DNA of 64,000 nt from G020353115 sp964389685 (GCA_964389685.1 CAYMFM010000012.1:11533-75532); one strand, 5' to 3'; shown: positions 52,937-61,750, numbered from the stretch's first letter. Notes: a model not told the origin generated them from the sequence alone. Numbers and translations are program-made.

Positions 52937-53146
52937 TCACTCCACCTTCTCCGGTTCCTTGATCAGGACGGCAAAGATAAACAACACAACGGCTGCTGCA
53001 GCAAAGATCACGATAAGCGAGGACATGATTTTTCGAAGCACGTTATCGAGATCGATAACCTCCCAGATTCCAAGAATAGCAATGACGGTAAAAACCAGAA
53101 CCAGGAAGATAAGCAAATAGGAAACAATCTTTTTAACGGTTAACAT
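52937..53146 (-). CDS. Small two-helix membrane protein at the end of the B12 operon
   Basis: From the ATG at 53146 (MLTVKKIVSYLL) the protein has 69 residues. Two hydrophobic helices (LLIFLVLVFTVIAILGI and SLIVIFAAAAVVLFIFAV) are joined by a short loop with EVIDLDNVLRKI, and the tail is acidic (KEPEKVE). I do not recognise the family. It starts 19 bases after the BtuD-type gene, or overlaps it by 8 bases if the earlier ATG at 53173 is used, so it is probably the last gene of that operon. A small accessory subunit of the transporter is possible. Confidence 0.6.
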   Translation of the reverse strand: MLTVKKIVSYLLIFLVLVFTVIAILGIWEVIDLDNVLRKIMSSLIVIFAAAAVVLFIFAVLIKEPEKVE

Positions 53147-53165
53147 GAGTTCACTTTTTATCCGG

Positions 53166-54173
53166 TTAATCAAGCTTTAAACGCAAAGATAGGTTGTATA
53201 TTGAGTTGCATTCAACTATTTCACCTCTTTTTTCAACAATCCAGGTTGGTTTTTCCTTCCCGGGCTCAATCCGGATCCAGGTGTTGCACCTTTTTTTTTC
53301 AGCAAGGCTGTAACCCAATCGTTCCAGGGCACGGCGTGTCCACATACCGGTTATTCCTTCACCGTCAAGGTATATCATTTCCCCCGTCTCCCTGTTCATC
53401 CGGATTTCACCCTTTTGTTCATCAAATTGCAACCTTGTTTCTTTAAAGATAGAGCTGAAGGAGTGATTCAATACGAGGTCTTCCGGAGATCCGGTAATAA
53501 TGCCATCCGGTAACATCAACCATACCTTATCGGCTTCCTGGATGGCAATGTTCAGATCGTGGGTTGAGAAGATGATGGTTTTGCCTTTCATCCTGGATAG
53601 TTCAGTCAACAGGTGTACTATTTCATACCTGTTGGGAAGGTCGAGGAAAGCCGTTGGCTCATCCAGGACAATGATCTCCGTATCCTGTGCCAGTGTTCTT
53701 GCGATCATCGCCCGCTGCCGCTCACCATCCGATACTTCATTGATATTCTTATCCATCATATTTTCCAGTCCTACCTGGTGGATTGCTTCCCTGACGAGGT
53801 GAATGTCATCTTCCGTGAGTCGACCAAGCCAGTTCGTGTGCGGGAAACGACCCAATCCGACAAGGTCAAAGAGTGTCAGGTTACTAACCTGAATGATTTC
53901 TGTGGATACAAAACCGATCGATCGGGCCAATTCCTTTCTTTTGTATTGGTGCAAATCGGTGTTTTTGAAGAAAATGCTGCCTCGCATCGGTTTTTGCAGC
54001 TGCACCAGCGTTCGCAACAGGGTGCTTTTACCAATACCATTTTGTCCGAGTGCCGCGATGATTTCGCCTCTACCAGCACTGACATTGATGTTGCTGTATA
54101 CCGGCAATTGTTGCTTCCCCGGATATCCGATTTCCAGTTCAACTGTTCTTAATATATCGGTGCTGCCATCCAT
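53166..54173 (-). CDS. btuD: BtuD/FecE-type ABC ATPase with C-terminal extension
   Basis: The 335-residue ATPase has a Walker A motif GQNGIGKSTLLRTL at about 38-51, a Q-loop, the signature VSDGERQRAMIARTLA near 145 and Walker B with IIVLDEPTAFLDLP near 168. A switch His follows in IIFSTHDLN. These are features of the cobalamin and iron-siderophore importer group. About 75 residues after the usual end (WTRRALERLGYSLAEKK and following) form an extra domain not found in BtuD of E. coli. Three bases separate it from the permease gene, and it belongs to the riboswitch-controlled operon, so cobalamin is the likely substrate. Confidence 0.85.
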   Translation of the reverse strand: MDGSTDILRTVELEIGYPGKQQLPVYSNINVSAGRGEIIAALGQNGIGKSTLLRTLVQLQKPMRGSIFFKNTDLHQYKRKELARSIGFVSTEIIQVSNLTLFDLVGLGRFPHTNWLGRLTEDDIHLVREAIHQVGLENMMDKNINEVSDGERQRAMIARTLAQDTEIIVLDEPTAFLDLPNRYEIVHLLTELSRMKGKTIIFSTHDLNIAIQEADKVWLMLPDGIITGSPEDLVLNHSFSSIFKETRLQFDEQKGEIRMNRETGEMIYLDGEGITGMWTRRALERLGYSLAEKKRCNTWIRIEPGKEKPTWIVEKRGEIVECNSIYNLSLRLKLD

Positions 54174-54176
54174 TAT

Positions 54177-55247
54177 TTATACAAATGCCGAGATCTTTTT
54201 GCTCCTGATCACAATAGCGATCACAACGGGTATCCCAAGCAAAGCAGTAACTGAATTAATGGGCAAGGTAACATCATAGCCCGGAAGTTGCGAAATCATA
54301 TCGCTGATAAGCAGCAACACGGCTCCGGTAACCATGCTTCCCGGAACCAGTATCCTGTGGTCTGCCGTTTTGAATACCATGCGTGTGATATGCGGTACAA
54401 CAATTCCGATAAAGGCAATGGGACCGCAAAAAGCCGTTACCGTTCCGGCGAGTATGCTGGTGCTGATGAATATCATGGATCGTGACCACCGGATATTCAA
54501 TCCCAGGCTGCTTGCATAGTTTTCACCCAGTAACATCAGGTTCATGCTCTTCATCATCCCAACAGCGATCAGGATTCCGGCAAAGGTGGTTATGGTTAAG
54601 ATCCGGAGCTGGGAAATGGAGACGTTTCCCAGACTTCCCATGGTCCAGACCACAAAGGCTTTTAACATGGTCTCACTACTGAAATACTGGAGTATGCTGA
54701 CTATTGCCGATGTGGCGCTGCCAAACAGAATACCTAAAATCAGTATGGTCATAATATCCCTGACCCGGATAGATACGGCCAGTACCAGGAAAAGAATGAT
54801 CCCGGAACCCATCCATGCTGCCAAGGCAATAGCCCAGTTGCCAAAACCGTACAATCCTGAAAAAACCACTGATGCTGACAGCCCCATAACCAGGATAGCA
54901 ACTCCAAGGCTTGCTCCCGCGCTTATGCCGAGGACAAACGGTCCGGCAAGGGGGTTCCTGAATACCGTTTGCATCTGCAACCCGCTAACCGACAGGGCAA
55001 AACCAGCGACAATAGCTGTTATTGCCCTTGGTAACCTGAATTGAAAAACGATGGTGCTGTATTCCGGATCGCCAGAGCCGGTGAAAAGAGTACGTAGTAT
55101 TTCCATAAATGAAATCCTCACCGATCCGAGAAAAAGATCCAGCAGGAACAGGCATACCATCAGCAGGATCAATCCCGGAAAGATCATTGCACCACGCTTT
55201 CTTGTTTTACTCACCGCTTCCAATTTCCCTTTGGAAAATTCTTTCAT
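54177..55247 (-). CDS. btuC: BtuC/FecCD-type ABC permease
   Basis: The 356-residue permease has about ten membrane helices. FRLPRAITAIVAGFALSVSGLQMQTVFRNPLAGPFVLGISAGASLGVAI is the conserved FecCD region, given here as blocks: RLPRAITAIVAG, GLQMQTVFRNPLA and LGISAGASLGVA. GPIAFIGIVVPHITRM near 275 is the coupling-helix segment that meets the ATPase. The family includes BtuC, FecCD and haem permeases; placement in a B12-riboswitch operon favours cobalamin. It follows the binding-protein gene by 22 bases and precedes the ATPase gene by 3. Confidence 0.88.
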   Translation of the reverse strand: MKEFSKGKLEAVSKTRKRGAMIFPGLILLMVCLFLLDLFLGSVRISFMEILRTLFTGSGDPEYSTIVFQFRLPRAITAIVAGFALSVSGLQMQTVFRNPLAGPFVLGISAGASLGVAILVMGLSASVVFSGLYGFGNWAIALAAWMGSGIILFLVLAVSIRVRDIMTILILGILFGSATSAIVSILQYFSSETMLKAFVVWTMGSLGNVSISQLRILTITTFAGILIAVGMMKSMNLMLLGENYASSLGLNIRWSRSMIFISTSILAGTVTAFCGPIAFIGIVVPHITRMVFKTADHRILVPGSMVTGAVLLLISDMISQLPGYDVTLPINSVTALLGIPVVIAIVIRSKKISAFV

Positions 55248-55269
55248 AGATAAATCGTATGAAAAACAT

Positions 55270-56484
55270 TCAATAAAGCTGTATTAATTGATCACCCGCC
55301 TCAATCTTCTGATAGTATACCAGCTGATGGTCCGGGAGCAGTCCGGGATGAAAGATCTTTATCAGGTCCATCAGGATTTTCTGGGGATTCATGATCCCGG
55401 ACTCCCAGTAATCATTTCCCCCCTGTTTATTCAGTATGCGGTTGTTGTTGTACACCGAACCCACGCGAACCGGTTTAAAATTGACCAATCGCTCGTCAAC
55501 GGAAACGATATCTTCCAGTGATGCTGCTATACCGGGATTGATCCAGATATCTGCATCTTTTGCCGCTTCATAAACCGCTTCGATGTTAAAGGGAATGGCT
55601 TCCACAGAATGTTTATCCTCCCAGATGTATGAACCACCTGCATCCCGGATAAAATTGGCGGCAAACGAGTTGCCACCCGGAATATACCATGTATCTTTCC
55701 AGGGAAGACCGATCATCACCTTCGGTCTTGCTGTCACATCCGTGGCAAGCATTTTTACCTTCCGGTACTCTTCCACCACCCGCTCAAACTTTTTGTTCAC
55801 GGTATCATCCATCTCATATAATGCAGCAACAACCTTCACCCATTCGGCTTTTGCCAGCGGTGTTTGTTCGATGTAATCACCATTTATGATAACCGGGATT
55901 CCCACTTCCTGCAATTTATTTACATACCCTGCCACTTCGCTCCCTATTCCATAGGTCATTACCAGGTCTGGTTTCAAGGTGATCAACTCCTCATACTGAA
56001 TGTTCTGCTCATACCCGATGTCAGTGATCCGGTCTCTTGCAAGCTGGTCTTTCACCCAGGGATTATTAATGTACATCTTGCCGGATATTCCCACAAGGGT
56101 TTCCAGTTTATCAATAAAATCCAGCATTCCAATGTGTGTGGTAGACATGCAGATAATTCGGCGGACGGGGGTTTTTATCACCCGGGCATTTTCCGGCACT
56201 CCTTCAGGGACTTTGCCTTCACTGACAAGATAATACTGAATATCAATATCCTGTGCTCCCTGCCAGGGATTATGAACGGTAATACGCTTGTAATCGTCAA
56301 ACTGTTCGATGGTGAAGCCTTTTGCATAGCGAATACCCGAAGAATTAAGCACACTATCGGCAGGGTTTTCTGCTCCCGGATCACCATCATGCCGGGTGCA
56401 GGACAATCCTGCCAGCAGGAGGAGGTTTGCCACTATAAATAGTGATGCTCCGTTCTTCATCTTTCTATTCAGGGGGTTACTCAT
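55270..56484 (-). CDS. btuF: BtuF-type periplasmic binding lipoprotein
   Basis: The 404-residue protein is a lipoprotein (LLLLAGLSCTRH, Cys29) with a class III binding-protein fold. The N-lobe starts near VKTPVRRIICMSTTHIGMLDFI-type strands (ICMSTTHIGML), and GISGKMYINNP, LVMTYGIGSE and VPVIINGD-type segments mark the cleft. The long single helix typical of BtuF and FhuD is near KVVAALYEMDD, and the C-lobe contains GGSYIWEDKHSVEAIPFN. It would hand cobalamin to BtuC. Its ATG lies inside the last codons of the upstream protease gene (ATGAGTAA), an 8-base overlap. A start at Met9 is possible and would still keep the lipobox. Confidence 0.85.
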   Translation of the reverse strand: MSNPLNRKMKNGASLFIVANLLLLAGLSCTRHDGDPGAENPADSVLNSSGIRYAKGFTIEQFDDYKRITVHNPWQGAQDIDIQYYLVSEGKVPEGVPENARVIKTPVRRIICMSTTHIGMLDFIDKLETLVGISGKMYINNPWVKDQLARDRITDIGYEQNIQYEELITLKPDLVMTYGIGSEVAGYVNKLQEVGIPVIINGDYIEQTPLAKAEWVKVVAALYEMDDTVNKKFERVVEEYRKVKMLATDVTARPKVMIGLPWKDTWYIPGGNSFAANFIRDAGGSYIWEDKHSVEAIPFNIEAVYEAAKDADIWINPGIAASLEDIVSVDERLVNFKPVRVGSVYNNNRILNKQGGNDYWESGIMNPQKILMDLIKIFHPGLLPDHQLVYYQKIEAGDQLIQLY

Positions 56485-58144
56485 TTATTTTCACAATTTT
56501 CCTGGTAAATACGGAACTCCCGTCCGTTATCCTGATAATGTATATGCCGGCAGGGAGCCAGGAGATATTGAGCCAGGCTTCCGGCTCGCACGAAAATTTT
56601 GTTGAAACGAACAACAATTGGCCGGAAAGATCATAAATACGGACCTCAACATCTTTCCTCGAATCCCTGAACTCAATGGTTACATCCCGTTTTGTTGGAT
56701 TGGGAAAGATCGTAAGCGTTGCATCTGGAGTACGAGTGGGATCCTGACCCGGCATGGCAACCCTTCCGTTGCCGATGGGATCAAGCCAGTATTTTAGCTG
56801 GCTCAGGGAATCAGGATAGCTATCCCAGGCAACAGAAAACCGGCAAAAATAATCCGTTACCGGATTGACACAGGTGGCTAACCCTCCGGAAAGGACCCCG
56901 ATCACATAATGATCCGTGCCAAAAAGTGGAGAACCCGATGATCCGGATTCCGTGGTCCCTGTTTCCCAGTGGTCAATCAACCAGCAGGATTCGTTATCAA
57001 ACCCGGAATACGTGGAAATGAACGGGGGATCATTATCCAGCGCAATTTTTTTTACATCTCCCTGGGGGTGATGTATACAGACTGTTCTTTGAGGAGCTGT
57101 CGGACTGCGGTTCCATCCGGCAAAATAGGGCTCATAGGATAAGGGTGGATCCTGGTCCAGTTCAACCAGGGCGAAATCAATCTTGTCTGATGTGGCAAGA
57201 AGAGTTGAACCGAACAGGGAGTTTTTGTTGGATCCATCCGGTCCGTCACACGAGGGACTTTCATATCCGAAGAAAAAAACAGCATTCCCTGCTTCATACC
57301 CGTTCCTTATGCAGTGGTTGGCTGTTAACAACAGGGGACGATTATCATTTCGTGTGTTGTTTACCAGGACACCTGAACAAATTTCCATCCAGCGAACGGT
57401 ATCTCCGGGGTGCAATACAAAAAATTTATGTAAGAGTATCCGGCAAACAGCACGTTTTTCAACCTGCCAATCATATCCTTCCGGACAGTTTATATCAACC
57501 TGGCAGAATCCGGAAGATTGCGCAAGGCTATCAGCTTTGATTTTTTCACCGGCTGGATAATCAAACCCATGGGATACCATGCCTACAGTTAACCTGCATT
57601 GTTGAACCATGGACGTGGGGACCTGGAATTCAATGAAGAGCATATCTCCTGTAACAGGCGCAACACTCAAATCATTATTCCTTCCACTGCTTCGCCGGGT
57701 GAATGCTCCCAACCACTCCGTGCCATCCCGGGAGTGGACAAAAACCTTTCCTTCCGAAGGAATATCAAATGCGCTGAATGAAACTGCCATGGACCGGGCT
57801 CCCGGCGAATAAAACCCCAATCTCCAGATGCTGTTACCATCGTCTGTCGTGGTCCACAGACCGGAATTACCGGTTTGATACGAAACCTTGAAGTCACGGG
57901 CAAAAAGAAGTGTTTTGAACCAGTGATTGCCCTTTTCAATCTCACACCGAAATGCCGTTTCATCAAAAGAAGGCAGGGTGATGACAGGTACATTATGCTC
58001 TGTTGTCTGACCTGCAAAAATGGGCCTTCCGGAGTAACAGAGTTGCGCCTGCACAACAATGCTGCCTGCAAATAGTAACAAAGCGATTAACAGAAACAGG
58101 GACCTGGTACGACGCAGCCAATATGGATGGAGATATTTTAACAT
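56477..58144 (-). CDS. Secreted trypsin-like serine protease with type IX sorting domain
   Basis: From the ATG at 58144 the protein has 555 residues. A basic start and hydrophobic stretch (SLFLLIALLLFAG) form the signal peptide. A beta domain comes first (about 40-190), then a chymotrypsin-fold protease like lysyl endopeptidases. The triad is His277 (LTANHCI), Asp323 (IDFALVELD) and Ser405 (GSSGSPLFG). The C-terminal 75 residues start near LTIFPNPTKRDVTIEF and end in GIYIIRITDGSSVFTRKIV, the type A sorting domain of the type IX secretion system. The mature enzyme should be released or fixed at the surface. The gene lies between btuG-like and btuF genes and overlaps btuF by 8 bases. Confidence 0.88.
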   Translation of the reverse strand: MLKYLHPYWLRRTRSLFLLIALLLFAGSIVVQAQLCYSGRPIFAGQTTEHNVPVITLPSFDETAFRCEIEKGNHWFKTLLFARDFKVSYQTGNSGLWTTTDDGNSIWRLGFYSPGARSMAVSFSAFDIPSEGKVFVHSRDGTEWLGAFTRRSSGRNNDLSVAPVTGDMLFIEFQVPTSMVQQCRLTVGMVSHGFDYPAGEKIKADSLAQSSGFCQVDINCPEGYDWQVEKRAVCRILLHKFFVLHPGDTVRWMEICSGVLVNNTRNDNRPLLLTANHCIRNGYEAGNAVFFFGYESPSCDGPDGSNKNSLFGSTLLATSDKIDFALVELDQDPPLSYEPYFAGWNRSPTAPQRTVCIHHPQGDVKKIALDNDPPFISTYSGFDNESCWLIDHWETGTTESGSSGSPLFGTDHYVIGVLSGGLATCVNPVTDYFCRFSVAWDSYPDSLSQLKYWLDPIGNGRVAMPGQDPTRTPDATLTIFPNPTKRDVTIEFRDSRKDVEVRIYDLSGQLLFVSTKFSCEPEAWLNISWLPAGIYIIRITDGSSVFTRKIVKINE

Positions 58145-58252
58145 ATGATGTATAAATATAAGACATATCAGACAAATAGAATCAAACGGAATCAGCGTTG
58201 CCTGTATGCTCCCGGGATTATTTTGATCAGGCATTCCCATACTGATTGTACA

Positions 58253-59320
58253 CTAATTCGTTACCACTCCATTCGGACCAATACCTACCTTCATTGAATC
58301 GATCAGCACCCCGGAAGGGGTATAACGGAACAAATAACCATCTGCTGTGAAGTTATTGGCAGATAATCCAAAGATCGTTCCATCATTCTGATCAACATCG
58401 ATGCTATAAAACGATCTGGAAATTAAGGGTAAGCCGGGAGGATTAGTATCCGTAATATCCATTGCATAGATCCCATCTGCTTCCAGATAATAAATTATAT
58501 TGCCATCGTGACTGCAGGCTAACCGTACCGGATTGAAATAATCGCCGGTTTGTCCAATAGCAAATGATTTTGTTACCGACAGGTCATCACTGCTGATAAC
58601 ATAGATCTCCGAATCGGTTTCATCAATGATGTTCCAGTCCTGATCGTATACCACGTTCCCTTTGCATAAAATCCAGATATTACCGCTCCTGTCAGCAGCA
58701 AGATCAATCGGATTGTCCCCTACTACGACACTGTCCGTAACCACATCAGCATCAATATCAATAACGCTTATTTTATTATCGTATGTCCACCCGCCACTGT
58801 TTGCCACGAATACTTTATCACCCCATCGTATCAGGTTTTCAGGTCCGTTGCCAACGGTTATTTCGTCACTAACAGTTAATGAGTGCAAATCAATTACGAG
58901 TACATTGCCTTCAAATGAACCATTCGTCAGGTAGCCTTTGGATTTACTTATTTTCAGGAAATACCGGGGATAATCGGTCCCGGTAATGGTACCGATGGAG
59001 AGGAATGTTTCCATATCAACCACTTCAACCTTTTGTGAATTGTTGACTATAATAAATCCTTTATCATCAGCCACTCCAAAGGATTGCACCACATCGCCAA
59101 GAACCCTCTGGTTGATGGTTTGGAACAGTTTATTCATCAGCTTTGCCGAATCGGGATTGTAATAACTAATAGAGCCGTTATTACTCAGAAAACTCCCTTC
59201 ATTAACAATATAGAGTCCATGGAGGAATCCCGTGTCTGTTGGTTTGTTCTCCTCCTCCGAGCAGGATGATAGAACTGCAAATGATAAAAACAAAAAGAAA
59301 AATCGAAACGTGGCTTTCAT
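58253..59320 (-). CDS. btuG: BtuG-like YncE-type beta-propeller surface lipoprotein
   Basis: From the ATG at 59320 (MKATFRFFFLF) the protein has 355 residues. The lipobox FAVLSSCSEEEN gives Cys20, and the run of acidic residues after it fits the export signal for surface lipoproteins of Bacteroidota. The rest is a seven-bladed-type propeller: GLYIVNEGSFLSNNGSISYY, KVEVVDMETFLSIGTITG, VLVIDLHSLTVSDEITVGNGP and KISVIDIDADVVTDSVVVGDNP are successive blades. BtuG of Bacteroides captures B12 at the cell surface and sits on the receptor BtuB. The same pairing next to a B12 riboswitch supports that role here. ATGs at 59329 and 59341 are alternatives. Confidence 0.82.
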   Translation of the reverse strand: MKATFRFFFLFLSFAVLSSCSEEENKPTDTGFLHGLYIVNEGSFLSNNGSISYYNPDSAKLMNKLFQTINQRVLGDVVQSFGVADDKGFIIVNNSQKVEVVDMETFLSIGTITGTDYPRYFLKISKSKGYLTNGSFEGNVLVIDLHSLTVSDEITVGNGPENLIRWGDKVFVANSGGWTYDNKISVIDIDADVVTDSVVVGDNPIDLAADRSGNIWILCKGNVVYDQDWNIIDETDSEIYVISSDDLSVTKSFAIGQTGDYFNPVRLACSHDGNIIYYLEADGIYAMDITDTNPPGLPLISRSFYSIDVDQNDGTIFGLSANNFTADGYLFRYTPSGVLIDSMKVGIGPNGVVTN

Positions 59321-59432
59321 TGAGTACATTGTTGTCAACATTTGATTTAAAGGTGAAAATTTTATGTTTTTTGAATTATTAATTACCCTGCCAACTCTTA
59401 AGTTTTTCAATAAGACACCTCACTAACTCAAT

Positions 59433-59465
59433 CCCACAGGGATGTGCCAAAGGCATCCCTATGGG
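59433..59465. repeat. Hairpin repeat in the btuB-btuG gap
   Basis: CCCACAGGGATG (59433-59444) pairs with CATCCCTATGGG (59454-59465) with one mismatch or wobble. It lies 10 bases past the btuB stop codon, inside the operon. It is the short-loop form of the 18716-18763 hairpin, flanked by the same words (GCCTATGGCATTACTTT). It may protect or separate the btuB message from downstream genes. Confidence 0.7.
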
Positions 59466-59475
59466 GCCTATGGCA

Positions 59476-61431
59476 TTACTTTAATCTTTTATCTTGTTTC
59501 AAACCCACCACCACATTCACATAAAACCCCCTTCCGGGCATGGGATAGGAACGGATTACCTGGTAATTGATATTAAACACGTTGGTTATCCTGGCCTGAA
59601 GGGTGACATTATCCTTTGGCCCAAAATGCATTCCCAGCAAAAGGTTATTCAGGTTATACGGATTAATCTTTTCTAATGGATCGTTTTCCTCGGTCGTATA
59701 CCGGGCACCCGTAAATTGGTTGGATAACACAAAATATACTCCTCTGAATTGGACTTTCAGGGATCCATTCACTGCATGAACCGGAACGTATTTCAACTGG
59801 TTTCCGTTCTGGCTCAATCCATCTGATGAATTTTCGGTTGTTGAGCGTGTACAGGCATATCCGGCTGTAAACCTGCAGGACAGTTCCTCCCAATTTTTAT
59901 CCAGGATCAACGAGGTTTCGACACCCCGTGTCCACACCTTCTTGTAGTTTACCGGGCTCCAGATACCGTTTACCTCGGAAGGCGCCCATTGAATCCAGTT
60001 GTTAATGTGTGAGGTATAGGCATCGGCATCAATGCGAAGATTTCCTGTTCCGTCATCCGATTTCCAGGTCAGCCATTCAGCTCCCAGATTGAGACCCCAT
60101 CCCTTTTCAGGTTTCAGATCCCTGTTCCCTCCGGGTTGCCAGTATTTTTCATTGAAACCGGGTGTTCTGAATTTATTGGAAAGGTTCATCCTTCCGGTAA
60201 TCCGGTTTGAATGCGAGGATACCTTTATGCCAGCCGAATAGAGTAAACCGGGATCCTTATAGGGTGTAAAAACTTTCCGTAACGTCAGGTTTGTAACCCA
60301 ATTGCCCAGCTGAGCCTTAATGCCACCGAAAATGTCTCCCTGCATTTCACCCTGATCGGATCGGTAGTTGCTGGTATGGACGGTAAGGTAACTGAAGGTG
60401 CCGCCTATATCAAACGACACAAAATGATTCAGGTATACTTTCAAATTTACATCATTCAGTAACCGGTGGCTCTCTATTTTTGAATCAATGATATAATTCT
60501 CGTCCTCTGCATCAAGCTTATCGGTGTATCTCAAAAAGTCCATCAGGTAAGCGGACTTGATGATGAGGTTTGATCTGGCTGTTCGTTTGCTCCATTGAAT
60601 GTATCCTTTCAGCAGGCTGTCTTTTTGTACCTGGTTTGAAACGCCATAGGATCCCATGATCTCCGGGATCTCCTTCTCTTTCTCAAGATACCAGATTCCC
60701 AATCCAAGCGTGTTATTTCCCGGAAGCTTCACCTGCAGGTCCTGCAGAACACTATACGATACCAGTTTGTTGTGATCCAGTTGTACTTTTGGATTCCCTG
60801 ATTTCTGGGTATCTGTAAACCAAAAATCATCGTCAGACCGGTTAAAGAATCCGGAAATGCTGTATTGTATCCAGTCATTTCCAACAGCACATTCCAATCC
60901 ATATCTCCGGTAGCCGAAGCTTCCCATTCCTGCACTCAATCCCCCGCTCAATCTGTTGGTCCAGTCCGTTCTGTTTTCCAGCATGATTGACCCCCCGATA
61001 GAGCTACTTCCATAGAGTGATCCTGACGCACCATATACCAGGCTGATCTTATCAAAGATCCCAACCGGTATCAGGGAGAGGTCCACCCCGCCCGTTGTCA
61101 GTGAATTGACAGGAAATCCATGCCAGGTAACGAGTGTATGATTGGATCCTGTGCCCCGGAAAGAGATTGAGGTGAGTGAATTGAACCCTCCATAGCTCGA
61201 CACGCTCAAGGTAGAATGCTGTGCAAGAAACTCACCGATGTTCATTGTAAAATTCCTTGCCAGTTCAAGTGAGTCGATCGATACACATTTGGTATCTTCC
61301 GAATAGAAAGTAATCCTGGGGTTTGTAATCGTAACCGGGGCAATAAGCAACGTGTCGGGATCTCCTGCAAAAACCGATAATTGCAGGGAAACCAGGGGAA
61401 AAAGGGCTAATTGTAAGATGAGCTTTTTCAA
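59476..61431 (-). CDS. btuB: BtuB-type TonB-dependent outer-membrane receptor
   Basis: With a TTG start at 61431 the protein has 651 residues and a good signal peptide (KKLILQLALFPLVSLQLSV). A plug domain follows (about 30-150) with SSYGGFNSLTSISFRGTGSN and LVYGASGSLYGSSSIGGSI. About 22 beta strands then form the barrel, and the last ends in GFYVNVVVGLKQD. Longer in-frame readings run into the riboswitch aptamer, and no in-frame ATG lies between the aptamer and the signal peptide. The receptor takes up corrinoids through TonB; the riboswitch directly upstream and the btuG, btuF, btuC and btuD-type genes downstream support cobalamin as the ligand. Confidence 0.88.
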   Translation of the reverse strand: MKKLILQLALFPLVSLQLSVFAGDPDTLLIAPVTITNPRITFYSEDTKCVSIDSLELARNFTMNIGEFLAQHSTLSVSSYGGFNSLTSISFRGTGSNHTLVTWHGFPVNSLTTGGVDLSLIPVGIFDKISLVYGASGSLYGSSSIGGSIMLENRTDWTNRLSGGLSAGMGSFGYRRYGLECAVGNDWIQYSISGFFNRSDDDFWFTDTQKSGNPKVQLDHNKLVSYSVLQDLQVKLPGNNTLGLGIWYLEKEKEIPEIMGSYGVSNQVQKDSLLKGYIQWSKRTARSNLIIKSAYLMDFLRYTDKLDAEDENYIIDSKIESHRLLNDVNLKVYLNHFVSFDIGGTFSYLTVHTSNYRSDQGEMQGDIFGGIKAQLGNWVTNLTLRKVFTPYKDPGLLYSAGIKVSSHSNRITGRMNLSNKFRTPGFNEKYWQPGGNRDLKPEKGWGLNLGAEWLTWKSDDGTGNLRIDADAYTSHINNWIQWAPSEVNGIWSPVNYKKVWTRGVETSLILDKNWEELSCRFTAGYACTRSTTENSSDGLSQNGNQLKYVPVHAVNGSLKVQFRGVYFVLSNQFTGARYTTEENDPLEKINPYNLNNLLLGMHFGPKDNVTLQARITNVFNINYQVIRSYPMPGRGFYVNVVVGLKQDKRLK

Positions 61432-61470
61432 TGAGATACCCAATCTGTTTAATCCCGAACATATTTTAAA

Positions 61471-61684
61471 CAATGGCAGGTCTTCTGACTTATTCCAATC
61501 TTTGATTCCCTTCCCCCCCACCTTTTTCGATCACCGCGGTGATCCTGGTGGAAAGTGGTCTCGAGTTTTCAAAGATTCTGGTCCGCCAGCTGGCGGACCG
61601 GAACTTACAGCAGCGGGTACTGTTCAGGTCTTTCACCTGATTCCCTTTTAACAGGAATTCCGAAAGTTCTTCCTGTTACCATTG
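61471..61684 (-). promoter_or_regulatory. Cobalamin (AdoCbl-type) riboswitch
   Basis: Read on the minus strand, the 5' arm CAATGGTAACAGG pairs with the 3' arm CCTGCCATTG to close P1. Between them are the conserved core blocks AAAAGGGAATCAGGTGAAA, then CCCGCTGCTGTAA, then GACCACTTT, then GGGAAGGGAATCAAAG and finally AAGTCAGAAGACCTGCC. These are the B12-box signatures in the right order. Bound cobalamin normally shuts off translation or transcription of the transporter genes behind it. A perfect 20-base palindrome at 61580-61599 forms one peripheral helix and GATCACCGCGGTGATC forms another. Confidence 0.95.
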
Positions 61685-61690
61685 CTTGAA

Positions 61691-61698
61691 CAAATATA
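61691..61698 (-). promoter_or_regulatory. -7 promoter element of the B12 operon
   Basis: TATATTTG on the minus strand matches the Bacteroidota -7 consensus TAnnTTTG exactly. Its end is 6 bases before the first base of riboswitch helix P1, so the transcript would start at the aptamer. No good -33 TTTG is visible. Confidence 0.6.
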
Positions 61699-61750
61699 CT
61701 GTTTTTAATTGCTCTTTTCGGGATTCTCAATTTTTATTTTTCCATTTCCC

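Noticed and set aside
61265..61462. 65-codon minus-strand frame with ATG after the riboswitch
   Set aside because: It overlaps the btuB signal-peptide region in another frame and has no recognisable product; kept only as a possible leader in the btuB start finding.
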